From: Marthasterias glacialis
Lineage: Eukaryota; Echinodermata; Asteroidea; Forcipulatida; Asteriidae
DNA: 64,000 nucleotides
Assembly (NCBI GenBank): GCA_911728455.2
Contig: OU452225.1
Location: forward strand, 28,120,495 to 28,184,494
Direction of reading: 5' to 3'
Below the pieces are notes generated by a model, which did not search any database, had not been told where the DNA came from, and saw nothing but the letters and a program-made list of their open reading frames with translations. Shown here piece after piece: positions 50,001 to 61,494 of the stretch (the stretch's first letter is position 1; every line of letters starts with the position of its first letter). Made by a program: the position numbers and the translations under genes.

Positions 50001-52554
50001 GGGCTTTCCAACAGTGTCCGACTTGTCAGTTTCCCGGCAATACTTTGGGAGATAGAGCTGTTTCTAAGTCTTGTTTTCACTCTGTTACAGCTTCGTGTAC
50101 AAAAGTGCCATTAGACATGCGTTTGAAGCGCATTCGGAGCAGCCCCGCTCCATGGTCGTTTCTAGGCGGAAGATGGCCCTGGCTGGCCAGGAAAACCAGA
50201 TTTTCGGATGCAGGGATATGGCAGCTAACTGCAGGTACAAGAAATTTTTCTCTAGCCCCATTATTTCTGGAGTTATTGGCCGTGTCGCTGCCGACTTCTT
50301 TTTTCGGCTTTTTTTAATTTTAATTTTTTGCTGGCTTCGGTTCAGCACACACGTAGCGGCCTTGGCTATTGTTGACGTACACACAGCATGGCCGTATGCC
50401 CTGGATATTTTCGGGGTGTCCTCACTCCGTGGTCCCTGGCATCCTCCCTATTTATCCCACAGCTGCAAGACCGGCATTTCCGGAAAGCCCATGAGCAGGG
50501 CTTTCCAACAGTGTCGGACTTGTCAGTTTCCCGCCAATACTTTGGGAGATAGAGCTGTTTCTAAGTCTTGTTTTCACTCTGTTACAGCTTCGTGTACAAA
50601 AGTGCCATTAGACATGCGTTTGAAGCGCATTCGGAGCAGCCCCGCTCCATGGTCGTTTCTAGGCGGAAGATGGCCCTGGCTGGCCAGGAAAACCAGATTT
50701 TCGGATGCAGGGATATGGCAGCTAACTGCAGGTACAAGAAATTTTTCTCTAGCCCCATTATTTCTGGAGTTATTGGCCGTGTCGCTGCCGACTTCTTTTT
50801 TCGGCTTTTTTTAATTTTAATTTTTTGCTGGCTTCGGTTCAGCACACACGTAGCGGCCTTGGCTATTGTTGACGTACACACAGCATGGCCGTATGCCCTG
50901 GATATTTTCGGGGTGTCCTCACTCCGTGGTCCCTGGCATCCTCCCTATTTATCCCACAGCTGCAAGACCGGCATTTCCGGAAAGCCCATGAGCAGGGCTT
51001 TCCAACAGTGTCGGACTTGTCAGTTTCCCGCCAATACTTTGGGAGATAGAGCTGTTTCTAAGTCTTGTTTTCACTCTGTTACAGCTTCGTGTACAAAAGT
51101 GCCATTAGACATGCGTTTGAAGCGCATTCGGAGCAGCCCCGCTCCATGGTCGTTTCTAGGCGGAAGATGGCCCTGGCTGGCCAGGAAAACCAGATTTTCG
51201 GATGCAGGGATATGGCAGCTAACTGCAGGTACAAGAAATTTTTCTCTAGCCCCATTATTTCTGGAGTTATTGGCCGTGTCGCTGCCGACTTCTTTTTTCG
51301 GCTTTTTTTAATTTTAATTTTTTGCTGGCTTCGGTTCAGCACACACGTAGCGGCCTTGGCTATTGTTCACGTACACACAGCATGGCCGTATGCCCTGGAC
51401 ATTTTCGGGGTGTCCTCACTCCGTGGTCCCTGGCATCCTCCCTATTTATCCCACAGCTGCAAGACCGGCATTTCCGGAAAGCCCATGAGCAGGGCTTTTC
51501 AACAGTGTCCGACTTGTAAGTTTCCCGCCAATACTGTGGGAGATAGAGCTGTTTCTAAGTCTTGTTTTCACTCTGTTACAGCTTCGTGTACAAAAGTGCC
51601 ATTAGACATGCGTTTGAAGCGCATTCGGAGCAGCCCCGCTCCATGGTCGTTTCTAGGCGGAAGATGGCCCCGGCTGGCCAGGAAAACCAGATTTTCGGAT
51701 GCAGGAATATGGCAGCTAACTGCAGGTACAAGAAAATTTTCTCTAGCCCCATTATTTCTGGAGTTATTGGCCGTGTCGCTGCCGACTTCTTTTTTCGGCT
51801 TTTTTTAATTTTAATTTTTGCTGGCTTCGGTCCAGCACACACGTAGCGGCCTTAGCTATTGTTGACGTACACACAGCATGGCCGTATGCCCTGGACATTT
51901 TCGGGGTGTCCTCACTCCGTGGTCCCTGGCATCCTCCCTATTTATCCCACAGCTCCAAGACCGGTATTTCCGGAAAGCCCATGAGCAGGGCTTTCCAACA
52001 GTGTCCGACTTGTCAGTTTCCCGGCAATACTTTGGGAGATAGAGCTGTTTCTAAGTCTTGTTTTCACTCTGTTACAGCTTCGTGTACAAAAGTGCCATTA
52101 GACATGCGTTTGAAGTGCATTCGGAGCAGCCCCGCTCCATGGTCGTTTCTAGGCGGAAGATGGCCCTGGCTGGCCAGTAAAACCAGATTTTCGGATGCAG
52201 GGATATGGCAGCTAACTGCAGGTACAAGAAATTTTTCTCTAGACCCATTATTTCTGGAGTTATTGGCCGTGTCGCTGCCGACTTCTTTTTTCGGCTTTTT
52301 TTAATTTTTTTTTTTTGCTGGCTTCGGTCCAGCACACACGTAGCGGCCTTAGCTATTGTTGACGTAAACACAGCATGGCCGTATGCCCTGGACATTTTCG
52401 GGGTGTCCTCACTCCGTGGTCCCTGGCATTCTCCCTATTTATCCCACAGCTCCAAGACCGGCATTTCCGGAAAGCCCATGAGCAGGGCTTTCCAACAGTG
52501 TCGGACTTGTCGGTTTCCCGCCAATACTTTGGGAGATAGAGCTGTTTCTAAGTC
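47092..52554. repeat. Mosaic of hexamer-derived monomers
   Basis: Starts are at 47092, 47589, 48084, 48581, 49078, 49575, 50071, 50568, 51065, 51562 and 52058. The 47589 copy is 495 bp, with one C lost in cagcccgctcc (about 47658-47668) and one T lost in the A/T tract. The 48084 and 52058 copies share gaagTgcatt, ccagTaaaacc and a T13 tract at a shift of 3,974 bp. The 49078 copy shares the last two. The 49575 copy has aaatGtttctatatcccc, repeated at 52555 and 55535. The 50071 and 50568 copies are a fresh tandem pair, both with ctggaTatttt. No gene is visible. Confidence 0.85.
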
Positions 52555-55500
52555 TTGTTTTCACTCTGTTACAGCTTCGTGTACAAAAGTGCCATTAGAC
52601 ATGCGTTTGAAGCGCATTCGGAGCAGCCCCGCTCCATGGTCGTTTCTAGGCGGAAGATGGCCCTGGCTGGCCAGGAAAACCAGATTTTCGGATGCAGGAA
52701 TATGGCAGCTAACTGCAGGTACAAGAAATGTTTCTATATCCCCATTATTTTTGGAGTTATTGGCCGTGTCGCTGCCGACTTCTTTTTTCGGCTTTTTTAA
52801 TTTTAATTTTTTGCTGGCTTCGGTTCAGCACACACGTAGCGGCCTTAGCTATTGTTGACGTAAACACAGCATGGCCGTATGCCCTGGACATTTTCGGGGT
52901 GTCCTCACTCCGTGGTCCCTGGCATCCTCCCTTTTTATCCCACAGCTGCAAGACGGGCATTTCCGGAAAGCCCATGAGCAGGGCTTTCCAACAGTGTCCG
53001 ACTTGTCAGTTTCCCGCCAATACTTTGGGAGATAGAGCTGTTTCTAAGTCTTGTTTTCACTCTGTTACAGCTTCGTGTACAAAAGTGCCATTAGACATGC
53101 GTTTGAAGCGCATTCGGAGCAGCCCCGCTCCATGGTCGTTTCTAGGCGGAAGATGGCCCCGGCTGGCCAGGAAAACCAGATTTTCGGATGCAGGAATATG
53201 GCAGCTAACTGCAGGTACAAGAAATTTTTCTCTAGCCCCATTATTTCTGGAGTTATTGGCCGTGTCGCTGCCGACTTCTTTTTTCGGCTTTTTTTAATTT
53301 TAATTTTTTGCTGGCTTCGGTTCAGCACACACGTAGCGGCCTTGGCTATTGTTGACGTACACACAGCATGGCCGTATGCCCTGGACATTTTCGGGGTGTC
53401 CTCACTCCGTGGTCCCTGGCATCCTCCCTATTTATCCCACAGCTGCAAGACCGGCATTTCCAGGAAGCCCATGAGCAGGGCTTTCCAACAGTGTCCGACT
53501 TGTCAGTTTCCCGGCAATACTTTGGGAGATAGAGCTGTTTCTAAGTCTTGTTTTCACTCTGTTACAGCTTCGTGTACAAAAGTGCCATTAGACATGCGTT
53601 TGAAGCGCATTCGGAGCAGCCCCGCTCCATGGTCGTTTCTAGGCGGAAGATGGCCCTGGCTGGCCAGGAAAACCAGATTTTCGGATGCAGGGATATGGCA
53701 GCTAACTGCAGGTACAAGAAATTTTTCTCTAGCCCCATTATTTCTGGAGTTATTGGCCGTGTCGCTGCCGACTTCTTTTTTCGGCTTTTTTTAATTTTAA
53801 TTTTTTGCTGGCTTCGGTTCAGCACACACGTAGCGGCCTTGGCTATTGTTGACGTACACACAGCATGGCCGTATGCCCTGGACATTTTCGGGGTGTCCTC
53901 ACTCCGTGGTCCCTGGCATCCTCCCTATTTATCCCACAGCTGCAAGACCGGCATTTCCGGAAAGCCCATGAGCAGGGCTTTCCAACAGTGTCGGACTTGT
54001 CAGTTTCCCGCCAATACTTTGGGAGATAGAGCTGTTTCTAAGTCTTGTTTTCACTCTGTTACAGCTTCGTGTTAAAAAGTGCCATTAGACATGCGTTTGA
54101 AGCGCATTCGGAGCAGCCCCGCTCCATGGTCGTTTCTAGGCGGAAGATGGCCCTGGCTGGCCAGGAAAACCAGATTTTCGGATGCAGGGATATGGCAGCT
54201 AACTGCAGGTACAAGAAATTTTTCTCTAGCCCCATTATTTCTGGAGTTATTGGCCGTGTCGCTGCCGACTTCTTTTTTCGGCTTTTTTTAATTTTAATTT
54301 TTTGCTGGCTTCGGTTCAGCACACACGTAGCGGCCTTGGCTATTGTTCACGTACACACAGCATGGCCGTATGCCCTGGACATTTTCGGGGTGTCCTCACT
54401 CCGTGGTCCCTGGCATCCTCCCTATTTATCCCACAGCTGCAAGACCGGCATTTCCAGAAAGCCCATGAGCAGGGCTTTCCAACAGTGTCCGACTTGTCAG
54501 TTTCCCGGCAATACTTTGGGAGATAGAGCTGTTTCTAAGTCTTGTTTTCACTCTGTTACAGCTTCATGTACAAAAGTGCCATTAGACATGCGTTTGAAGC
54601 GCATTCGGAGCAGCCCCGCTCCATGGTCGTTTCTAGGCGGAAGATGGCCCCGGCTGGCCAGGAAAACCAGATTTTCGGATGCAGGAATATGGCAGCTAAC
54701 TGCAGGTACAAGAAATTTTTCTCTAGCCCCATTATTTCTGGAGTTATTGGCCGTGTCGCTGCCGACTTCTTTTTTCGGCTTTTTTTAATTTTAATTTTTG
54801 CTGGCTTCGGTCCAGCACACACGTAGCGGCCTTAGCTATTGTTGACGTACACACAGCATGGCCGTATGCCCTGGACATTTTAGGGGTGTCCTCACTCCGT
54901 GGTCCCTGGCATCCTCCCTATTTATCCCACAGCTCCAAGACCGGCATTTCCGGAAAGCCCATGAGCAGGGCTTTCCAACAGTGTCCGACTTGTCAGTTTC
55001 CCGGCAATACTTTGGGAGATAGAGCTGTTTCTAAGTCTTGTTTTCACTCTGTTACAGCTTCGTGTACAAAAGTGCCATTAGACATGCGTTTGAAGCGCAT
55101 TCGGAGCAGCCCCGCTCCATGGTCGTTTCTAGGCGGAAGATGGCCCCGGCTGGCCAGGAAAACCAGATTTTCGGATGCAGGGATATGGCAGCTAACTGCA
55201 GGTACAAGAAATTTTTCTCTAGCCCCATTATTTCTGGAGTTATTGGCCGTGTCGCTGCCGACTTCTTTTTTCGGCTTTTTTTATTTTTTTTTTTTTGCTG
55301 GCTTCGGTCCAGCACACACGTAGCGGCCTTAGCTATTGTTGACGTAAACACAGCATGGCCGTATGCCCTGGACATTTTCGGGGTGTCCTCACTCCGTGGT
55401 CCCTGGCATCCTCCCTATTTATCCCACAGCTCCAAGACCGGCATTTCCGGAAAGCCCATGAGCAGGGCTTTCCAACAGTGTCGGACTTGTCGGTTTCCCG

Positions 55501-58264
55501 CCAATACTTTGGGAGATAGAGCTGTTTCTAAGTCTTGTTTTCACTCTGTTACAGCTTCGTGTACAAAAGTGCCATTAGACATGCGTTTGAAGCGCATTCG
55601 GAGCAGCCCCGCTCCATGGTCGTTTCTAGGCGGAAGATGGCCCTGGCTGGCCAGGAAAACCAGATTTTCGGATGCAGGAATATGGCAGCTAACTGCAGGT
55701 ACAAGAAATGTTTCTATATCCCCATTATTTTTGGAGTTATTGGCCGTGTCGCTGCCGACTTCTTTTTTCGGCTTTTTTAATTTTAATTTTTTGCTGGCTT
55801 CGGTTCAGCACACACGTAGCGGCCTTAGCTATTGTTGACGTAAACACAGCATGGCCGTATGCCCTGGACATTTTCGGGGTGTCCTCACTCCGTGGTCCCT
55901 GGCATCCTCCCTTTTTATCCCACAGCTGCAAGACGGGCATTTCCGGAAAGCCCATGAGCAGGGCTTTCCAACAGTGTCCGACTTGTCAGTTTCCCGCCAA
56001 TACTTTGGGAGATAGAGCTGTTTCTAAGTCTTGTTTTCACTCTGTTACAGCTTCGTGTACAAAAGTGCCATTAGACATGCGTTTGAAGCGCATTCGGAGC
56101 AGCCCCGCTCCATGGTCGTTTCTAGGCGGAAGATGGCCCCGGCTGGCCAGGAAAACCAGATTTTCGGATGCAGGAATATGGCAGCTAACTGCAGGTACAA
56201 GAAATTTTTCTCTAGCCCCATTATTTCTGGAGTTATTGGCCGTGTCGCTGCCGACTTCTTTTTTCGGCTTTTTTTAATTTTAATTTTTTGCTGGCTTCGG
56301 TTCAGCACACACGTAGCGGCCTTGGCTATTGTTGACGTACACACAGCATGGCCGTATGCCCTGGACATTTTCGGGGTGTCCTCACTCCGTGGTCCCTGGC
56401 ATCCTCCCTATTTATCCCACAGCTGCAAGACCGGCATTTCCAGAAAGCCCATGAGCAGGGCTTTCCAACAGTGTCCGACTTGTCAGTTTCCCGGCAATAC
56501 TTTGGGAGATAGAGCTGTTTCTAAGTCTTGTTTTCACTCTGTTACAGCTTCGTGTACAAAAGTGCCATTAGACATGCGTTTGAAGCGCATTCGGAGCAGC
56601 CCCGCTCCATGGTCGTTTCTAGGCGGAAGATGGCCCTGGCTGGCCAGGAAAACCAGATTTTCGGATGCAGGGATATGGCAGCTAACTGCAGGTACATAAA
56701 ATTTTTCTCTAGCCCCATTATTTCTGGAGTTATTGGCCGTGTCGCTGCCGACTTCTTTTTTCGGCTTTTTTTAATTTTAATTTTTTGCTGGCTTCGGTTC
56801 AGCACACACGTAGCGGCCTTGGCTATTGTTGACGTACACACAGCATGGCCGTATGCCCTGGACATTTTCGGGGTGTCCTCACTCCGTGGTCCCTGGCATC
56901 CTCCCTATTTATCCCACAGCTGCAAGACCGGCATTTCCGGAAAGCCCATGAGCAGGGCTTTCCAACAGTGTCGGACTTGTCAGTTTCCCGCCAATACTTT
57001 GGGAGATAGAGCTGTTTCTAAGTCTTGTTTTCACTCTGTTACAGCTTCGTGTACAAAAGTGCCATTAGACATGCGTTTGAAGCGCATTCGGAGCAGCCCC
57101 GCTCCATGGTCGTTTCTAGGCGGAAGATGGCCCTGGCTGGCCAGGAAAACCAGATTTTCGGATGCAGGGATATGGCAGCTAACTGCAGGTACAAGAAATT
57201 TTTCTCTAGCCCCATTATTTCTGGAGTTATTGGCCGTGTCGCTGCCGACTTCTTTTTTCGGCTTTTTTTAATTTTAATTTTTTGCTGGCTTCGGTTCAGC
57301 ACACACGTAGCGGCCTTGGCTATTGTTCACGTACACACAGCATGGCCGTATGCCCTGGACATTTTCGGGGTGTCCTCACTCCGTGGTCCCTGGCATCCTC
57401 CCTATTTATCCCACAGCTGCAAGACCGGCATTTCCAGAAAGCCCATGAGCAGGGCTTTCCAACAGTGTCCGACTTGTCAGTTTCCCGGCAATACTTTGGG
57501 AGATAGAGCTGTTTCTAAGTCTTGTTTTCACTCTGTTACAGCTTCATGTACAAAAGTGCCATTAGACATGCGTTTGAAGCGCATTCGGAGCAGCCCCGCT
57601 CCATGGTCGTTTCTAGGCGGAAGATGGCCCCGGCTGGCCAGGAAAACCAGATTTTCGGATGCAGGAATATGGCAGCTAACTGCAGGTACAAGAAATTTTT
57701 CTCTAGCCCCATTATTTCTGGAGTTATTGGCCGTGTCGCTGCCGACTTCTTTTTTCGGCTTTTTTTAATTTTAATTTTTGCTGGCTTCGGTCCAGCACAC
57801 ACGTAGCGGCCTTAGCTATTGTTGACGTACACACAGCATGGCCGTATGCCCTGGACATTTTAGGGGTGTCCTCACTCCGTGGTCCCTGGCATCCTCCCTA
57901 TTTATCCCACAGCTCCAAGACCGGCATTTCCGGAAAGCCCATGAGCAGGGCTTTCCAACAGTGTCCGACTTGTCAGTTTCCCGGCAATACTTTGGGAGAT
58001 AGAGCTGTTTCTAAGTCTTGTTTTCACTCTGTTACAGCTTCGTGTACAAAAGTGCCATTAGACATGCGTTTGAAGCGCATTCGGAGCAGCCCCGCTCCAT
58101 GGTCGTTTCTAGGCGGAAGATGGCCCCGGCTGGCCAGGAAAACCAGATTTTCGGATGCAGGGATATGGCAGCTAACTGCAGGTACAAGAAATTTTTCTCT
58201 AGCCCCATTATTTCTGGAGTTATTGGCCGTGTCGCTGCCGACTTCTTTTTTCGGCTTTTTTTAA
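52555..58264. repeat. Six-monomer HOR, second type, about two copies (2,980 bp)
   Basis: Starts 52555, 53051, 53548, 54045, 54542 and 55038 are repeated as 55535, 56031, 56528, 57025, 57522 and 58018. Shared rare marks are aaatGtttctatatcccc, agacGggcattt with ccctTtttatcc, cttcAtgtac (about 54564 and 57544) and attttAgggg (about 54880 and 57860). Differences seen are gtgtTAaaaag at about 54070, caggaagccc at about 53462, and tacaTaaaattt at about 56694, each in one copy only. The A/T tract at about 55280-55296 is a long T run, while its partner near 58260 is the ordinary form, which marks the right limit. Confidence 0.87.
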
Positions 58265-61200
58265 TTTTAATTTTTTGCTGGCTTCGGTTCAGCACACACG
58301 TAGCGGCCTTGGCTATTGTTGACGTACACACAGCATGGCCGTATGCCCTGGACATTTTCGGGGTGTCCTCACTCCGTGGTCCCTGGCATCCTCCCTATTT
58401 ATCCCACAGCTGCAAGACCGGCATTTCCGGAAAGCCCATGAGCAGGGCTTTCCAACAGTGTCGGACTTGTCAGTTTCCCGCCAATACTTTGGGAGATAGA
58501 GCTGTTTCTAAGTCTTGTTTTCACTCTGTTACAGCTTCGTGTACAAAAGTGCCATTAGACATGCGTTTGAAGCGCATTCGGAGCAGCCCCGCTCCATGGT
58601 CGTTTCTAGGCGGAAGATGGCCCTGGCTGGCCAGGAAAACCAGATTTTCGGATGCAGGGATATGGCAGCTAACTGCAGGTACAAGAAATTTTTCTCTAGC
58701 CCCATTATTTCTGGAGTTATTGGCCGTGTCGCTGCCGACTTCTTTTTTCGGCTTTTTTTAATTTTAATTTTTTGCTGGCTTCGGTTCAGCACACACGTAG
58801 CGGCCTTGGCTATTGTTCACGTACACACAGCATGGCCGTATGCCCTGGACATTTTCGGGGTGTCCTCACTCCGTGGTCCCTGGCATCCTCCCTATTTATC
58901 CCACAGCTGCAAGACCGGCATTTCCAGAAAGCCCATGAGCAGGGCTTTCCAACAGTGTCCGACTTGTCAGTTTCCCGGCAATACTTTGGGAGATAGAGCT
59001 GTTTCTAAGTCTTGTTTTCACTCTGTTACAGCTTCGTGTACAAAAGTGCCATTAGACATGCGTTTGAAGCGCATTCGGAGCAGCCCCGCTCCATGGTCGT
59101 TTCTAGGCGGAAGATGGCCCTGGCTGGCCAGGAAAACCAGATTTTCGGATGCAGGGATATGGCAGCTAACTGCAGGTACAAGAAATTTTTCTCTAGCCCC
59201 ATTATTTCTGGAGTTATTGGCCGTGTCGCTGCCGACTTCTTTTTTCGGCTTTTTTTAATTTTAATTTTTTGCTGGCTTCGGTTCAGCACACACGTAGCGG
59301 CCTTGGCTATTGTTCACGTACACACAGCATGGCCGTATGCCCTGGACATTTTCGGGGTGTCCTCACTCCGTGGTCCCTGGCATCCTCCCTATTTATCCCA
59401 CAGCTGCAAGACCGGCATTTCCGGAAAGCCCATGAGCAGGGCTTTCCAACAGTGTCCGACTTATCAGTTTCCCGCCAATACTTTGGGAGATAGAGCTGTT
59501 TCTAAGTCTTGTTTTCACTCTGTTACAGCTTCGTGTACAAAAGTGCCATTAGACATGCGTTTGAAGCGCATTCGGAGCAGCCCCGCTCCATGGTCGTTTC
59601 TAGGCGGAAGATGGCCCTGGCTGGCCAGGAAAACCAGATTTTCGGATGCAGGGATATGGCAGCTAACTGCAGGTACAAGAAATTTTTCTCTAGCCCCATT
59701 ATTTCTGGAGTTATTGGCCGTGTCGCTGCCGACTTCTTTTTTCGGCTTTTTTTAATTTTAATTTTTGCTGGCTTCGGTCCAGCACACACGTAGCGGCCTT
59801 AGCTATTGTTGACGTACACACAGCATGGCCGTATGCCCTGGACATTTTAGGGGTGTCCTCACTCCGTGGTCCCTGGCATCCTCCCTATTTATCCCACAGC
59901 TCCAAGACCGGCATTTCCGGAAAGCCCATGAGCAGGGCTTTCCAACAGTGTCCGACTTGTCAGTTTCCCGGCAATACTTTGGGAGATAGAGCTGTTTCTA
60001 AGTCTTGTTTTCACTCTGTTACAGCTTCGTGTACAAAAGTGCCATTAGACATGCGTTTGAAGCGCATTCGGAGCAGCCCCGCTCCATGGTCGTTTCTAGG
60101 CGGAAGATGGCCCCGGCTGGCCAGGAAAACCAGATTTTCGGATGCAGGGATATGGCAGCTAACTGCAGGTACAAGAAATTTTTCTCTAGCCCCATTATTT
60201 CTGGAGTTATTGGCCGTGTCGCTGCCGACTTCTTTTTTCGGCTTTTTTTAATTTTAATTTTTTGCTGGCTTCGGTTCAGCACACACGTAGCGGCCTTGGC
60301 TATTGTTGACGTACACACAGCATGGCCGTATGCCCTGGACATTTTCGGGGTGTCCTCACTCCGTGGTCCCTGGCATCCTCCCTATTTATCCCACAGCTGC
60401 AAGACCGGCATTTCCGGAAAGCCCATGAGCAGGGCTTTCCAACAGTGTCGGACTTGTCAGTTTCCCGCCAATACTTTGGGAGATAGAGCTGTTTCTAAGT
60501 CTTGTTTTCACTCTGTTACAGCTTCGTGTACAAAAGTGCCATTAGACATGCGTTTGAAGCGCATTCGGAGCAGCCCCGCTCCATGGTCGTTTCTAGGCGG
60601 AAGATGGCCCTGGCTGGCCAGGAAAACCAGATTTTAGGATGCAGGGATATGGCAGCTAACTGCAGGTACAAGAAATTTTTCTCTAGCCCCATTATTTCTG
60701 GAGTTATTGGCCGTGTCGCTGCCGACTTCTTTTTTCGGCTTTTTTTAATTTTAATTTTTTGCTGGCTTCGGTTCAGCACACACGTAGCGGCCTTGGCTAT
60801 TGTTCACGTACACACAGCATGGCCGTATGCCCTGGACATTTTCGGGGTGTCCTCACTCCGTGGTCCCTGGCATCCTCCCTATTTATCCCACAGCTGCAAG
60901 ACCGGCATTTCCAGAAAGCCCATGAGCAGGGCTTTCCAACAGTGTCCGACTTGTCAGTTTCCCGCCAATACTTTGGGAGATACAGCTGTTTCTAAGTCTT
61001 GTTTTCACTCTGTTACAGCTTCGTGTACAAAAGTGCCATTAGACATGCGTTTGAAGCGCATTCGGAGCAGCCCCGCTCCATGGTCGTTTCTAGGCGGAAG
61101 ATGGCCCTGGCTGGCCAGGAAAACCAGATTTTCGGATGCAGGGATATGGCAGCTAACTGCAGGTACAAGAATTTTTTCTCTAGCCCCTTTATTTCTGGAG

Positions 61201-61494
61201 TTATTGGCCGTGTCGCTGCCGACTTCTTTTTTCGGCTTTTTTTATTTTAATTTTTTGCTGGCTTCGGTTCAGCACACACGTAGCGGCCTTGGCTATTGTT
61301 CACGTACACACAGCATGGCCGTATGCCCTGGACATTTTCGGGGTGTCCTCACTCCGTGGTCCCTGGCATCCTTCCTATTTATTCCACAGCTGCAAGACCG
61401 GCATTTCCGGAAAGCCCATGAGCAGGGCTTTCCAACAGTGTCCGACTTGTCAGTTTAACGCCAATACTTTGGGAGATAGAGCTGTTTCTAAGTC
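58265..61494. repeat. Four-monomer HOR, incomplete (1,987 bp), end of subfamily
   Basis: Monomers start at 58515, 59012, 59509, 60005, 60502 and 60999. Sequence from about 57770 to 58960 returns 1,987 bp downstream (about 59757 to 60950), including attttAgggg at 59847 and the ggcccCggctgg copy at 60005. One-copy variants are cttAtcag (59461-59468), attttAggatg (60631-60641) and gataCagctg (60980-60989). The last ggcccCggctgg is at 60109-60120 and the last gttCacgtac is at about 61299, so the subfamily ends here. Confidence 0.83.
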
